Assembly (NCBI RefSeq): GCF_000002075.1
Contig: NW_004797385.1
Location: 884,329-948,328, forward strand
Source: Aplysia californica
Lineage: Eukaryota > Mollusca > Gastropoda > Aplysiida > Aplysiidae
Length of the DNA: 64,000 bases
Direction: 5' to 3'
The notes beneath the pieces were generated by a model that saw nothing but the letters and a program-made list of their open reading frames with translations, was not told the origin of the DNA and did no database searches. Below are positions 1 through 12,608 of this stretch, one piece after another (positions within the stretch are counted from its first letter, which is position 1; every line of letters starts with the position of its first letter). The translations under genes were made by a program, and so were the position numbers.

Positions 1-2
1 GA

Positions 3-140
3 AGGTGTAAAGAACGGTCTTCATTCTCATGTGAAAAGTACTCGTGCGTTGGCTGGACTCAACTGTTTTCCCACTCACTGACAAGACTGTGTGCATTAAT
101 CAACAATAGCAACAAGACTTTTTGGTCCTACCTCATAAAC
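3..140 (+). CDS. possible upstream exon of peroxiredoxin-5 (5' end outside window)
   Basis: The frame ending in phase 0 at a good donor (GTAAGT at 141) is open from base 3 for 46 codons and ends in ...FWSYLIN, which would join in frame to the first sure PRDX5 exon at 609. PRDX5 proteins usually carry a mitochondrial leader before the conserved VGD start, so an exon here is expected. There is no in-frame ATG inside the window, so the start would lie further left. The stretch could equally be open by chance; composition gives little help. Confidence 0.3.
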
Positions 141-436
141 GTAAGTGTGTTTGAAAGTTCAAAGTCTGACTGTGAGCTGAAAATGAAGACTGTAACAATC
201 TGTCGGTCCATTTATTTTAAATTATTTTTTTAAAAACATTTTTGTTTGTAATAACCGATCTATGATGAAAGCCACTTTCCCCCTCTTTTAAACAACACTT
301 TCTTTTACTTCTCCGTGATAAAAATAATACTGTCGTAAACTACACCTTCGTCTTCATGTGATCATTTGGTTGTTGTTTCATTGACTTTCTCGGCTTTCAT
401 AAGAACTGGTGTTGTTTTATGTGTACAAAACATAAC

Positions 437-556
437 ATCGCGGGGGAGCCGCTGACCGCGAGGCCGAGTGCCCGCAGGTAGCGTAACCGGGGCGTGACCT
501 CGTCTCGGAGGTCAGGTCGACCGGCAACTAAGAGATCCTGAGTGGAACAGCCGTGC
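437..556. other. GC-rich island inside intron
   Basis: About 120 bases of strongly GC-rich sequence sit in otherwise AT-rich intron just ahead of the first sure PRDX5 exon. No reading frame, tRNA boxes or inverted ends were recognised. It could be a fragment of an inserted element or a regulatory CpG patch. Confidence 0.3.
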
Positions 557-608
557 ACTATTCATTGTGATACTTTTTTCTAATTTTCTAAATGTTTCTT
601 TCTCTCAG

Positions 609-743
609 GTTGGTGATGAACTTCCCAATGTGAACCTGTATGAAGGAAGTCCAGAAAATGCTATCCCTGCATCTCAGTTGTACAAAGGCAAAAGAGGAGT
701 CCTCTTTGCTGTAGTTGGGGCCTTTACGCCAGGATGTACACAA
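609..743 (+). CDS. PRDX5: PRDX5 exon with peroxidatic cysteine
   Basis: Starts right after a CTCTCAG acceptor with VGDELPNV and ends at GTGGGT. It encodes 45 codons, phase 0 at both ends, including the [14 protein letters not shown] active-site loop. A Met 14 codons upstream in the same frame is intronic and should not be taken as the start. Confidence 0.93.
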
Positions 744-3700
744 GTGGGTTTATATACACATTATAATATATTTTATATCCCATCATAATTTTGAATTGCT
801 GTTTCATTATTCTTTCTTGGGATCAGCGTGAATGTTTTTGTTCATCGTGAGTGTATGAATATGCTATGTAGAGTGAATGAGAGAGAGAAAGAGAGAAGGC
901 AAGTATGTGTTATAATTTATTTTTTAAAAGAGAGAGGAAGAGAGAAGCAGGTGGTTGTGTCATTATAAAATATTCCATATATATTATAGCAGACATTTTG
1001 TTTCGGTGCTGTTGTAGACATTAGACACAAGGAGTACCATGGAAGATAAACTGTGCTATCATTATTGATATTATTTTTATAGCCTACTTATTATGATTAA
1101 ACTTTTATTTATAATTTATATATGTGTGTGTCTGGTGAAAGGTACCAAATGACACATTTTGAAGAATGCCTTTTTTTTTGTTGCTTTTTCGTATACAGAG
1201 ATGATTTCTGAACAATATGCTTTGGGTTTTTAAGATATATTTTCAGTAGTTTTTGAGATATAGGTGATTTTGTAAGGCAGGGTACAGAAACAAAGTTTTA
1301 AGAAAAACTGCTTTAAAGTTTCCCCTTTGTTTCTGCTTCAAATAGATAGATCTACACTTCAAGACGGCCTGACAACACATTCGCTACTCACAAACCAACA
1401 GCTTCAAAGTGTTTATATTACGTCTTCAAAACAAATTCACCCACACCTTGAGCAAGAATTTTCAAACAATTAGATCTAGGTTTGCGCAGGGCAGAAAAAG
1501 GCGATACAAATTTGCTCTCCAAAAAACGAAAGGGTGTTGATGTGCTTGAAAACTTCGCTTTGTTTACCTGTTCTAGATATTCATGCACACTACCCGCCAT
1601 TGGAGAGGGGAGAGAATGACCTAATTTTTGGTATGCTTTGTGATTGGGTCAACTTTATGAATGGACAAGAAAAACTATCCGCAGTGTCTACTCGGAAAAC
1701 CGATTTTCTCACATATTTTTTGGGATTATGAAATATACTACGTGTTAAATGACTTAGAATCTTTGAAAATGCATTTTAAAGTGAAAGAAACTCAAGTTCT
1801 TGTAAATATTGATTAATGGCCAAAGAATCCATTTTTAATGGAACTTAGTTTTTGTTTAAAAATTCTATTTTCGACCTTTGAAGCCTGATAACTCGGTATC
1901 TTGCGTCTTTTGATACTTTTCACCAGGCATGCTCATTATATTGTTATTACCATATAAAAATTTTATTTTTGTTTATTATCATTATTACTTTAAATTAAGT
2001 TCATTTTTATTATTGTTGTTCTTATTATTAATAATAGTAGTAGTTATAGCATTAGTATTAATTGTTATATTATTTTTAAAAAACACTTTTTCAGTCACTT
2101 GGCACAATAATGCGCCGGTGAAAATTATCCGTTCTGGTCAACTGGCGCAGTTCGCCAGAGAAATCCGATGTAGTCACTCTCCTGGCTGGGTGACCAGTGG
2201 GGTATTTTGTACAACTGGCTGCATGACTGCAAAGTGTTAAGTTTGAGGAAGAAAAAGGTTTTGGGCCATTCTTTTTTCCATGACTCTCAAAGCCATTCAT
2301 CCTTGACAAAATGTATGTTTATAGCAAATGTCGAAAAAGATAAAGATAGTCAAAGTTTAAAATTTGAATTGTACTGTTTTTTATGTTTTAATGGGCTCTG
2401 AGAAGAATTGACATAGATCTACATGCCTTGTTTTGCATAGACAGCTGGATCTATATAAATATTTTCTTTTTTGTTTCAGACTCATATACCAGATTACCTG
2501 TCGCTTCATGAAAAATTCAAGGTGAGTTTCTTTGTTCTTCATCATGTCAGTCATGGAATACAAATTTATGTAAAATCTGATGGGAGATTATAATTTCAAG
2601 GAAAGGGAGCAGTGGTTGATTTTTGTGTGTAATTGTATGATATTGGACTTTTAGAAAAAATTAATTGTAGTCTGATAATTTTTACCTTCTTCATTTGTAT
2701 TGATGTTACAGTTGCTTTAACTAGTTTCTTGGTTACTGGTGACAATGATCTCTTTAAAGTCAATTTTTTTAAAGATTTTAAAATTATTTTCTATGACTGT
2801 CTTTTGCAGTAATGTTCAAGTTCATTTCCCTTTGTTATGCATGCTTTTATTATGCATGGTCCGTTTACGGTTGTACATGCCATTGCAAGATGCACTTCTG
2901 AAAAGAATGAATAAAGAAGTTTATTTTATATTCTTTTCACTTTTATTTCTTATAGGAGGAAGGATATGTGATCTCGTGTGTTTCTGTGAATGATCCGTTC
3001 GTCATGAAAGCGTGGGCGCAAAGCACAGAAGCTGATGGAAAGGTGAGCTTAGTGGTTGGGCTCACGTACTCACAACTGTAAGGTTGTAAGTTCAAATCCC
3101 ATCAGGGGCCTGGCTTTCTGTTCTTTGGAAAGGCTCTTTACACTAATTTTCTCCACTTCACTCTGGTGGGAATAGGCTCAAGGCTATAGACAGTGAAAGA
3201 TCTTGTCAGTTTGTTAGTGTCTGAACCTGTGCAATCCGCAGCTTACACTGTGTATGCTTTTCGAGAAGCCAACAATGTTTCTGCTGGGGTAATAATAGTT
3301 GTAAAGCACATAAAGCATTCTGTAAAATGTGGATATGCTATATAAATGCGATGATGATGATTATTATTATGATTATTATTATTATGATTATCATTATCAT
3401 TATATAAAACATTTGATAATTTCTGTTCTTTTGCTATAATATTTGTGCTTTGTAGTACAGTAGTCTCCACCTAAGATCCCACCGCTTACAGTCCCAGTTC
3501 TCTTAAGATCTTGCTGTTTAAAAAAACCCCAGAATTTTTACTCTACAAAAGTCACCTCTAAGATCCCGCTCTGATTTGCTCTAAAGGTCTAAATGCGGCA
3601 AAGATCCTGCATTTCAGATCATAATTTACTGAACAAAAACACGGGTAGGCACAGCCGATCAACCAAGAGTAAAAAGATAAGATCATTGAACGGCCCATCG

Positions 3701-6066
3701 CGTCAAAGATCAGTCACTCTTGTTAAATGTGATCACATATGCGTTGTAAAACTCGATGAAACAGTACAATGCTTGCCTCAGACGGGATCATACCACGGTG
3801 TGAACTGACTGACCCCAAACATCGCACTCGCATCTGAGCTCTCCACCTAAACTTACATAACTGGCTGGGTGGCAAAGTTGTGGGAGACCGTTTTACCGGT
3901 TGTGGGCCTTAGTATGGGTCACCGTAGATTCTTCCCTTGGGCCGTCGGCTAAGACCCCACATTTTCCTTGGTCCCGAGCACTGGGATTTTAGGCGGAGAC
4001 TACTGTATTAAAAAATATGAAATGCCTCTCATATTCATGTTGTCAGTTTTGCCCTCGCAGCATAAAATAGTAAGTGGTTCAAGGCTCTCCATCTGTCTTT
4101 ACTTTCCATGTAATATGTCTTGTCTGTCTGTCTTGCACTTTCATTAGTACAATGGAACTTAGATTCAACAAAAACTCGGATTCAATAAAATGAGTTGGAT
4201 TCTCCGATTTTTTAATTAATAAAAATCAGTAAAATAACTCGGGATTCAACGAAAACATAAATGAGCAAGCTCAGATTCAATGAAGTTGCTTGCAGGGTGA
4301 ATGCTTGCAGGGTGAACTGCTTTATGTGACCATTCAGCTGCCTCCATTCATACCAACACAGGCACCCATGTCTTAGTGTGGGTCGGGGTCGGACGTGCTG
4401 CCAGCACATGTGTGATGTGTGACTGTGTGTGCGTGTGTCTGGGGTAATGAGGGGAAGGGGTACAAACGGTCCGGATGTGGAACTTCAGTAGAGAAACAAA
4501 CGCGACACAGTTTTTTTCCCCGGCTACTGATCAATATTACAATGATAAGCTACTTTTGACATAGATCTACGTAAAGGATTGCGCTCTGGATTGGGGAATC
4601 AAACGTTGCCATATGCTAGGCTCTATACAGCAACATAACTTGTTTGGCAAACAGTACGTTATAGATGAAAGCTGACACAGGCAGTATGTGCTTTGGTGAG
4701 TTCAGTGTATTTTCCAGGAATTTTCCAGCAATTCTTTGGTATCAAAGAAACGTAAATGTCTCTCATTTGAAACCAAACTACTTTTGATTGAGAAAGTCGA
4801 ATGCATTATACATTACTTGCTCGGTGCCTGTAATTGTCGACACAAAAACCTCATATTTGCCACAACAAACACTCGGATTCAACGAAATTGAAGGCCAGGC
4901 CCGACTTCGTTGAATCCGAGTTTCACGGTAATTTAAATGACTCTTATCGTGCTGATTTGCTTCTCATTATTAATGCTAAAACTATAGTACTTATGCATTT
5001 TAAACTGTCTCTATTAAATGTCCACAGATCAGAATGCTGGCAGACCCACGGGGTGAATTCACCAAGGCTCTGGGCATGGAGCTCGACTGTAAACAGTTGC
5101 TGGGAGGGATCAGATCTCACAAGTGAGTTTCAATGTCCTTACTTTACATGGATAGTTGGAGGGTGTCACTGTTAGGTCCTTCTCTTTGACTGTCTCTCTG
5201 TTGTTCCTATCTGTCTGTTTTGCTAATTCTACCTACACTGCACGACTATTATTGTGTCAACATACTTCATATTCGTAGGAGCTATTGTCGAATGTATGTC
5301 TAATAAGAAATACACACACAGACGAAGCACATACACAAGTACCGGCTTGGATAAGTGTTAAAAGACAAGGGATACATTGTGAAAGTTTCTCATCGCCCTA
5401 AAGTCTTTAGTCTTTTCATTTGAAAGTACCAAAGAAGGGAATTGCAAAAGTCAAATTAAAATAGAACAAGTGGTGTAGCCACTATTTTTTTTTTACACTT
5501 TCTTACAGATCATTTCTAATGTTGCTTATTTTTACTTTGAATATGAATGATGATATGCACAGTTTAGCATGATACCAAATGTTTTGATTTCTGGTAACTT
5601 TTTAGGTTTTGTATTGTCAGCAGCAGGCATGGCAGCTTTTTGTTTTGGTTTGGCTCAAACTTATGGCTTATTGTCCAACTGTTTTTTTTACTTGAATGAC
5701 TTGTATGGAAGTTGTTGTGCTTATATCAGCAGTATTCATATACTGTGGAATGTTTGCATAGAGCTGATAACTCATTTTAAGTCTTTTTGAAAATGTTGAT
5801 CAGGGCTTGTGCTCACAAAGTAGAAATTGCCTTTCTGAGGAAGGATCTCAGTGGAATTCCCAAATATAACAGGCTTTAAATATATATGGATGTATTTATT
5901 GTCTTCTGTGTAAAACTGTTTTTGTATACTTTTTTTCTTCCCCAGATATTCTCTTGTTGTTGAAGATGGCAAAATTCAGAGCATTAATGTAGATCCTGAA
6001 CACACCGGCCTTGCCTGCTTGCTATGCATCAAGAATATGAAAGCTATCGACTCCTCAACGGGATAA
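609..6066 (+). CDS. PRDX5: peroxiredoxin-5, mitochondrial-type (atypical 2-Cys thiol peroxidase)
   Basis: Five exons (609-743, 2480-2521, 2956-3042, 5028-5122, 5946-6066) join without frame breaks into about 159 residues of a peroxiredoxin-5. The family reduces hydrogen peroxide, alkyl hydroperoxides and peroxynitrite with thioredoxin as electron donor, in mitochondria, peroxisomes and cytosol. The peroxidatic Cys lies in GAFTPGC (residue 43 of the readable part). The Cys of SVND context (ISCVSVND) and a Cys in GLAC near the C-terminus, aligned to the resolving Cys of human PRDX5, are both present. The protein ends ...DSSTG, so the C-terminal SQL-type peroxisome signal of the human protein is absent. 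All introns are GT-AG. The true start codon and any leader lie upstream of 609; a candidate exon is at 3-140. Family assignment is very secure, the 5' end is not. Confidence 0.95.
744..2479. other. PRDX5 intron after the active-site exon; nothing recognised
   Basis: 1.7 kb of AT-rich sequence with short GA and ATT runs. The stretch 2090-2235 is more GC-rich than its surroundings but shows no gene or clear repeat ends. No conserved reading frame was seen. Confidence 0.5.
2480..2521 (+). CDS. PRDX5: PRDX5 short exon (14 codons)
   Basis: Too short for ORF finding. It begins after TTGTTTCAG and ends at GTGAGT. It encodes [14 protein letters not shown], matching the helix that follows the peroxidatic Cys in PRDX5 proteins (human THLPGF...). 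Confidence 0.93.
2956..3042 (+). CDS. PRDX5: PRDX5 exon with SVND motif
   Basis: 29 codons from a TTATAG acceptor to a GTGAGC donor. It contains [15 protein letters not shown], the conserved strand and helix of the thioredoxin fold. A SINE begins at or within about 5 bases of the donor. Confidence 0.93.
3044..3405 (+). repeat. tRNA-derived SINE
   Basis: The head is tRNA-like: an A-box-like TTAGTGGTTGGGC near 3049 and a B-box-like GTTCAAATCCC near 3091, spaced as in a tRNA promoter. The body ends with a CTATATAAATGC segment followed by ATT/ATG-rich simple repeats to about 3405, typical of SINE tails. It lies in PRDX5 intron 3 in the same orientation as the gene. A second copy of the head is found reversed at 57971-58111. 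Confidence 0.75.
3458..4005. mobile_element. TA-flanked miniature transposon (Tigger/pogo-like), 548 bp
   Basis: Left end CAGTAGTCTCCACCTAAGAT and right end, read in reverse, CAGTAGTCTCCGCCTAAAAT form about 20-bp inverted repeats flanked by TA on both sides, as expected of Tc1/mariner-pogo insertions. There is no transposase inside. It shares its ends with the larger elements at 26978 and 47229 but has a different interior. Confidence 0.8.
4150..4928. mobile_element. TA-flanked miniature transposon, 779 bp, decayed ends
   Basis: Left CAATGGAACTTAGATTCAAC and reversed right CCGTGAAACTCGGATTCAAC match imperfectly over about 20 bases, with TA on both outer sides. Internal short copies of the CTCGGATTCAACGAA motif occur at both ends. 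It fills most of the second half of PRDX5 intron 3. No coding sequence. Confidence 0.65.
5028..5122 (+). CDS. PRDX5: PRDX5 exon, ADP.G.F segment
   Basis: From TCCACAG to GTGAGT, 31 codons plus two bases. It encodes [20 protein letters not shown], the conserved LLADP.G.F.K segment of PRDX5. The last codon is completed by the first base of the next exon. Confidence 0.93.
5946..6066 (+). CDS. PRDX5: PRDX5 terminal coding exon
   Basis: Follows CTTCCCCAG. It encodes [18 protein letters not shown] then TGLACLLC and ends in TAA at 6064-6066. The Cys after GLA aligns with the resolving Cys of PRDX5. The tail KAIDSSTG is a few residues longer than usual and carries no PTS1. Confidence 0.93.
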
Positions 6067-7601
<1,535 letters not shown>

Positions 7602-7607
<6 letters not shown>

Positions 7608-9627
7608 ATGGTTTGCTCATGTGTTTACAGGAATGTGATTGAAAGAATTCATTCTGTTGCCCTAACTGTATTTTATTGAAAGAAGTCTATAAGTTTGATT
7701 GATATTTTCAATTGATTGGTTGTGCAATATGATCTGCTGTGTTTTGGTTATGTTGTTTCAGTAGATTTATTCCTATTTCTATGGCTAGCGTTTGTGTAGT
7801 GCTTTACATTCTTTGTTTTCTCAGGTTTAATCACCCGAAGACGACGTAGGTGACGCTATAAACTCTACAATTTTTTAATTCCACTGTATTTCATCGTGTT
7901 TGGGTAGCATTCCTCTCTTATTTCAAATAACTTTTTCCGTTTTACTTTCACTCTTTTTCATTGAATGAATAAATGCATTTGTTTGTGCGTGTGTGTGTGT
8001 TTGTTCTTGTATCTCTTTGTGAGTGGAAGTATATTTAAAGTGTACTTGAGTAGAAGCTGAGTGATGAATCTCATTATTGCCTTTGTAAACATGTGGTGTC
8101 ACTGAAGGTGGTAAGGTGTCGGAATTGAAACTCTTGTCTTTTATGAGGACAATGTTTGATCTCATTTGTGATTTAAAACGCATGTTCCACAATGTTTCAA
8201 GTGTATTGAGTAGAGGGATGTAGAATGTTATTCCTTCTTCTGGTGGCAATGGATTAAAAACCCAAGTGTTAAAGTCAAATTCTCTTGTTAAACAAATATA
8301 CATCCCTTGTAGGTAGGGTTTTTTTTTGTTTCTTTTTCTTTTACATATATGTACTACTGCTTCCAACATCCAAGATAATTTGTTAGTAATTTTTCTTATC
8401 TTGACAATTGTCAATGGTTTCTGCGCTGTTTGCTCAACATTTTTTCTGACAGACTATTACTCTTTGTCTGGTTTCCTTCACCGATAAGGTGCACTGCAAA
8501 GGGAACTGGAAAAATGACTGCTGAAATTAATTTGCTAACCCCTTTTAACCAGGCTTTAAAAGCCATCCGTCCTTTATTTAAGGACAAAAAAACTAGTAGT
8601 TCCACTTTTGTATAACTTGAACGAAATGTTCTTTTGTGGAGCTGTTGTATGAATACTGTATCAGATAAAATACCTTGAATGTGAGTTCTCACAACTTTGC
8701 GCATACTGACAGACAGACAAACACAGCGATCCTTCTGTTTATGATCACAAATTCCTGTTGAATCTTGGGATACCCTCACTTGCTCAGTGCTTTACTCCTT
8801 CCTCTTATCCAACAGTTTATATACGAACTACAGTCTTAATTTCTTACTGTTTACTCCGAGTCTAGCCCTTAACAAGTGCTTACTTATCTTGGGCTTGATG
8901 ATTTGTTGGTGTTCTAATGTTACCTATGAGTATATCGTCGTAGTCTGCTCCTTGTGATGCCTACTCATCTTCTATTGGCACTTTGGTTGGATTTGTTACC
9001 ATAAATTGAAGGATTGCAAAAAGTGTTTTAACCAGTTCTCTCATAACTTCTCCAACTGATAGTTTCCTGGCCTCCACTAAGTCCTTCCATCCTCCCCCGG
9101 GATGAGTGTTGACTGCTAACTGACAATTATCAGTGGATCTATTTTGAATGAATTTCTTAATTAATTTTTTTTCTTATTCAGTGTCATTTGGTGCTGTATT
9201 ATATTGTGGTCTGACACTTTCATGTGTGCCATTTGTGAACATTAAAAGGGACACCAACACACTAAACCATCTGAACCAACCATACAGATCTTTTTGTAGA
9301 AAAAGTATTTTACTTTCTACGAAGCAGCTTCCAGTTGTGTTTGAATTGAGGGTAATGTGTTCAAGTGACTGTGTCATTCTGAAACTATTTTGTTATGTTT
9401 ACAATTTCTTGCCTTGAAATAAAAACTAACATTTTGAAAAGATATGTTTTTCTTTCAATGATTACTATTTCTAAGCCGAACTGTTATTTTTGCTTATTGA
9501 GTGTTTGAAAATTTGTAGAATATTACTGTTCATAATGTTTTGAATTTAGGATCAGAGGATGGAGGGATATTATGATTATTATTATTGTTATTTATTTATG
9601 CTTATTAGAGTTAAAGCCAGTGAGACT
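7602..9627. other. unassigned sequence in duplicated block
   Basis: Two overlapping minus-strand open frames (7923-8414, 163 codons; 8411-8779, 122 codons) are long for AT-rich DNA but show no domain, no codon bias I can see and no splice logic. An AATAAA at 9418-9423 could end a transcript. I recognise no gene. The same holds for the second copy at +5014. Confidence 0.4.
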
Positions 9628-9672
9628 GTAAAATGTGGTACAACCTTATAATAAGGTTGTACCACATTTTAC
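9628..9672. repeat. perfect 22-bp-arm hairpin (copy 1)
   Basis: Two 22-base arms, starting GTAAAATGTGGTACAACC and mirrored exactly, are separated by a single base. The flanks contain further ATAATAAG pieces. It could be a foldback element remnant or an RNA hairpin. Confidence 0.9.
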
Positions 9673-9939
9673 TTATAATAAGCGGATAAAAGTTGATGGA
9701 TACTGTAGATCTCACTTATCTTGCTCAATGCCACTCTCTACAATTGCAATTATTGCTTATTGAAGAACACATGGCTAAATAACATTAATAGGTAGTTGTG
9801 GTGAGATAAAATGAGAAGTGTTGTCAGCTTTCTACAAGTAGGAGTCTAGAAAACTGAGAAAATAGACCAAGGAAAGGCTGTTCAAAAGCAAGGTCATCTC
9901 TGTTCTGCTGCATAGAGCAGAAACCAGGAGATATATATA

Positions 9940-10330
9940 CAGTCGAACGGCATAACCCCCCCACCTTTTATACAGCGCCAGCCCCGCTTACTACAAGATT
10001 TTGCCAATGTACAAAAAGGAGCACCAATATAAACATAGTTGTTTGGTTCTTGATTAACTAATATAAAATTTGACGCGCTGTGCCACCAGCCAACTGACCG
10101 CCAGAGGTACACACTGCAAACGATGTACAACTCACTCTTTGGCTACTTGATAAGCTTTCTCCCGTGACAAAAACGTAGAGATAGAGAGAGAGAAGGCTCT
10201 TGCCTCTGAGTGTTTTTTGATGTTGGGCAGTTGGGGTTATACAACAGATGAACCCTGTTGAACCTGCAGTCATGCTGTTCCGTCAACTTCATGCTCATCC
10301 CAAGGGTGACGGTATAGCAAGGTTTGACTG
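9940..10330. mobile_element. TA-flanked miniature transposon, 391 bp (copy 1)
   Basis: Left end CAGTCGAACGGCATAACCCC and reversed right end CAGTCAAACCTTGCTATACC form imperfect inverted repeats with TA at both sides, as in pogo/Tigger-type elements. No transposase inside. Confidence 0.65.
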
Positions 10331-11204
10331 TAATTATTTACAAAGGATGCCGACAGTAAGTTTCACATTAATATTTTTCATCAGTATTTACTAGGAGAAG
10401 ATCTCTGACTTGAGCTGGTTTGACCTTTTTCTCCACAGGAAATGTTACGTATGTTTTATAGGGGGAGGGGGGGGGGGGGCAAAGACAAAAGAAAAGGGAA
10501 ATAATTGGCCCAGCACAAATGACGATGGAACAGACGCACGTTAAGAAAGTGACTTGTGTAGCTAGAAAGGAGATTGTGGTGGAATCCCAGGGGTCGGAGG
10601 AAGGCCACAAACAACAAAACCAAGGTGGAGTCAGATGCGGGGGGGAAAAAGAAAAACCCTGCAAAAAAAAAAAAATAATAAACAAGGAAAAGCTGGGTGC
10701 TTCAGAGCAGACATAATTTGTGGAGAGGAATTTTTGAAACATTGTCTCCAGAGGAAACTTATTCTTTAAAAAGCAAAAGAGATATACATGTATTCCCAAA
10801 TGACCTGAAACAGAAATCAACTAGTCACTGTCATTGTAATGTAACTTCATTGTTTTGAAGTGGAAGCTACCCTTGTGAAAACATTGTATGAAATTCAAAG
10901 TTCATTCAGGTATGTACAATACAAGACTTATTTGGTCTTATGAGGTATTGTTCACTTTCATCTAACTGCGGTTAAAACAAGGCAAAAGCAAAATGAAATC
11001 ACTCTGTTTAATTTTCTCCTGTCTCTGCATACAGGCTAAAAGTTTGATGACTAACAGAATCAAAATCCCATTCATAAAGGTGATTGTAAACTAAAGTTCC
11101 GACTCATTTTAAAAAAAGATGTAGCCTAACATGGGGCAAAAAAAAAAAATGGTTGGAGATTTACAGCATGCACCTAAACATTAAAAAGTAGACTTATTTT
11201 CTTG

Positions 11205-11960
11205 CTTCTAGATACTGTTGTAACAGAAAGTGAACGTAAAGGATTATTGTTGAATGTAAAGAAAACAGAATGCATGGTAATATCCAAAAAAGCAGCAAAT
11301 CCTAGTTGTAATCTCATTAGCAAAGGTGAAAAGATCAAACAAGTCCTACAGTTTAAATATCTAGGATATATGTATATGATAACATCTGATGCCAAATGTT
11401 CCTCAGAAATATAAAGGAGAACTACAATGGCAAAGGCTAGTTTCAATAAAATGAGCCCAATCCTGAAAAATAGAAACATCTCAATGAACACCAAAATGAA
11501 AGTCCTGAAATGCTATGTTTGGTCAACCCTTCTATATATGGCTGTGAATGCTGGACAATCACTAAAGACAGTGAAAATAAAATAGAAGCAACAGAAATGT
11601 GGTTTCTTAGGAGACTGCTAAGAGTATCGTGGAAAGAAAGGAAATCAAATGAGGTAGTGCTTGATGAAGCCCACATGGGACGCTCAATATTAAAAACAAC
11701 CAGGAAACAACAAATGCAGTTTTTGGGACTCCTGAATAGACATAAGGGTCTTGAACATCTAGCTCTCACTGGCAAAATTGAGGACAAGCGAGGCAGGGGA
11801 AGGGCCAGAACAACCTACTTAGGGAACCTGAACAAATGGGTACCAGGGAAAGATCAGGGAAACGTAGCTTTTTTGAGAGCATCTGAGCAAAGAAATGAAT
11901 GGAGAACCATGATCGCCGATGTCTGTCGCAGATCTGGCATTGGATGATGATGATGATTTT
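11205..11960 (+). mobile_element. 5'-truncated RTE-like LINE, 3' end of reverse transcriptase ORF (copy 1)
   Basis: The translated pieces carry RTE/BovB-type C-terminal motifs: NVKKTECMVIS, FKYLGYM, CSSEI, YGCECWTITKDSENKIEATE, MWFLRRLLRVSW and KRGRGRARTTYL. The ORF ends ...RRSGIG then TGA, directly followed by a GATGATGAT tail, as in RTE-clade elements. Two frame breaks lie between the FKYLG and YGCECW parts (near 11412 and 11535), so it is dead. The endonuclease and most of the RT are missing. Confidence 0.85.
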
Positions 11961-12442
11961 TCTCAACACCACACTTCAATGTACGCTTAAGAAACGCAAT
12001 TCAAGAGACGGTGTGAGAAATTTTCTAGATTTACATGGATACATCTAGAGAGTCAGGGTATGAAATTTACAAACTTACTTTAAAATGTTGGGGCAGGGTG
12101 GTGTTGCTGTCTCAAAATTAGCAGTTTTGAAAGCAAGGTTACTCTTAAGTCATTTATTTTAATGATACTTGGTAGGCCCCGTGCATCCAAAGAACGGTTT
12201 TTAATTTAAATGGCCCAAAGAGAAAACCTTTTTTACTACTGGATCAAGATGTTTTGAAAAAATATTTTTTATTTAGTCGCTGACCTGCAGAAGTGCCGAG
12301 CAAAGTTTCCTAGAATTATTTTTTTTATGCGGACGGACGAAAGTGAACAAGGTATAGACGATCACGACGGGCTGCTTGTGAATATTTCATACTGCGTAAA
12401 TTACAATATAGCTACTAACGTAAAGTGTGGGTGTGTTGTTAA

Positions 12443-12508
12443 TAGAGGTGTGCGAGTCCAGCATATTAAGATTCGAGTCCAGACTCGAGTATATGCTCTG
12501 GACTCGAG
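12443..12508. mobile_element. left end of hAT-type element, cut by contig end
   Basis: The sequence from TAGAGGTGTGCGAGTCCAG to the gap equals the first 66 bases of the complete element at 17457-18824. The contig ends at the first CTCGAG palindromes. Confidence 0.85.
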
Positions 12509-12608
12509 NNNNNNNNNNNNNNNNNNNNNNNNNNNNNNNNNNNNNNNNNNNNNNNNNNNNNNNNNNNNNNNNNNNNNNNNNNNNNNNNNNNNNNNNNNNN
12601 NNNNNNNN
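12509..12608. other. assembly gap, exactly 100 N
   Basis: A run of exactly 100 N, the usual placeholder for a gap of unknown size. Any reading frame drawn through it is meaningless. Confidence 0.99.

Noticed and set aside
7923-8779. Pair of overlapping minus-strand frames (163 and 122 codons), repeated at 12937-13793
   Set aside because: No recognisable domain, no sensible splice structure and ordinary AT-rich composition; kept only as unassigned sequence.
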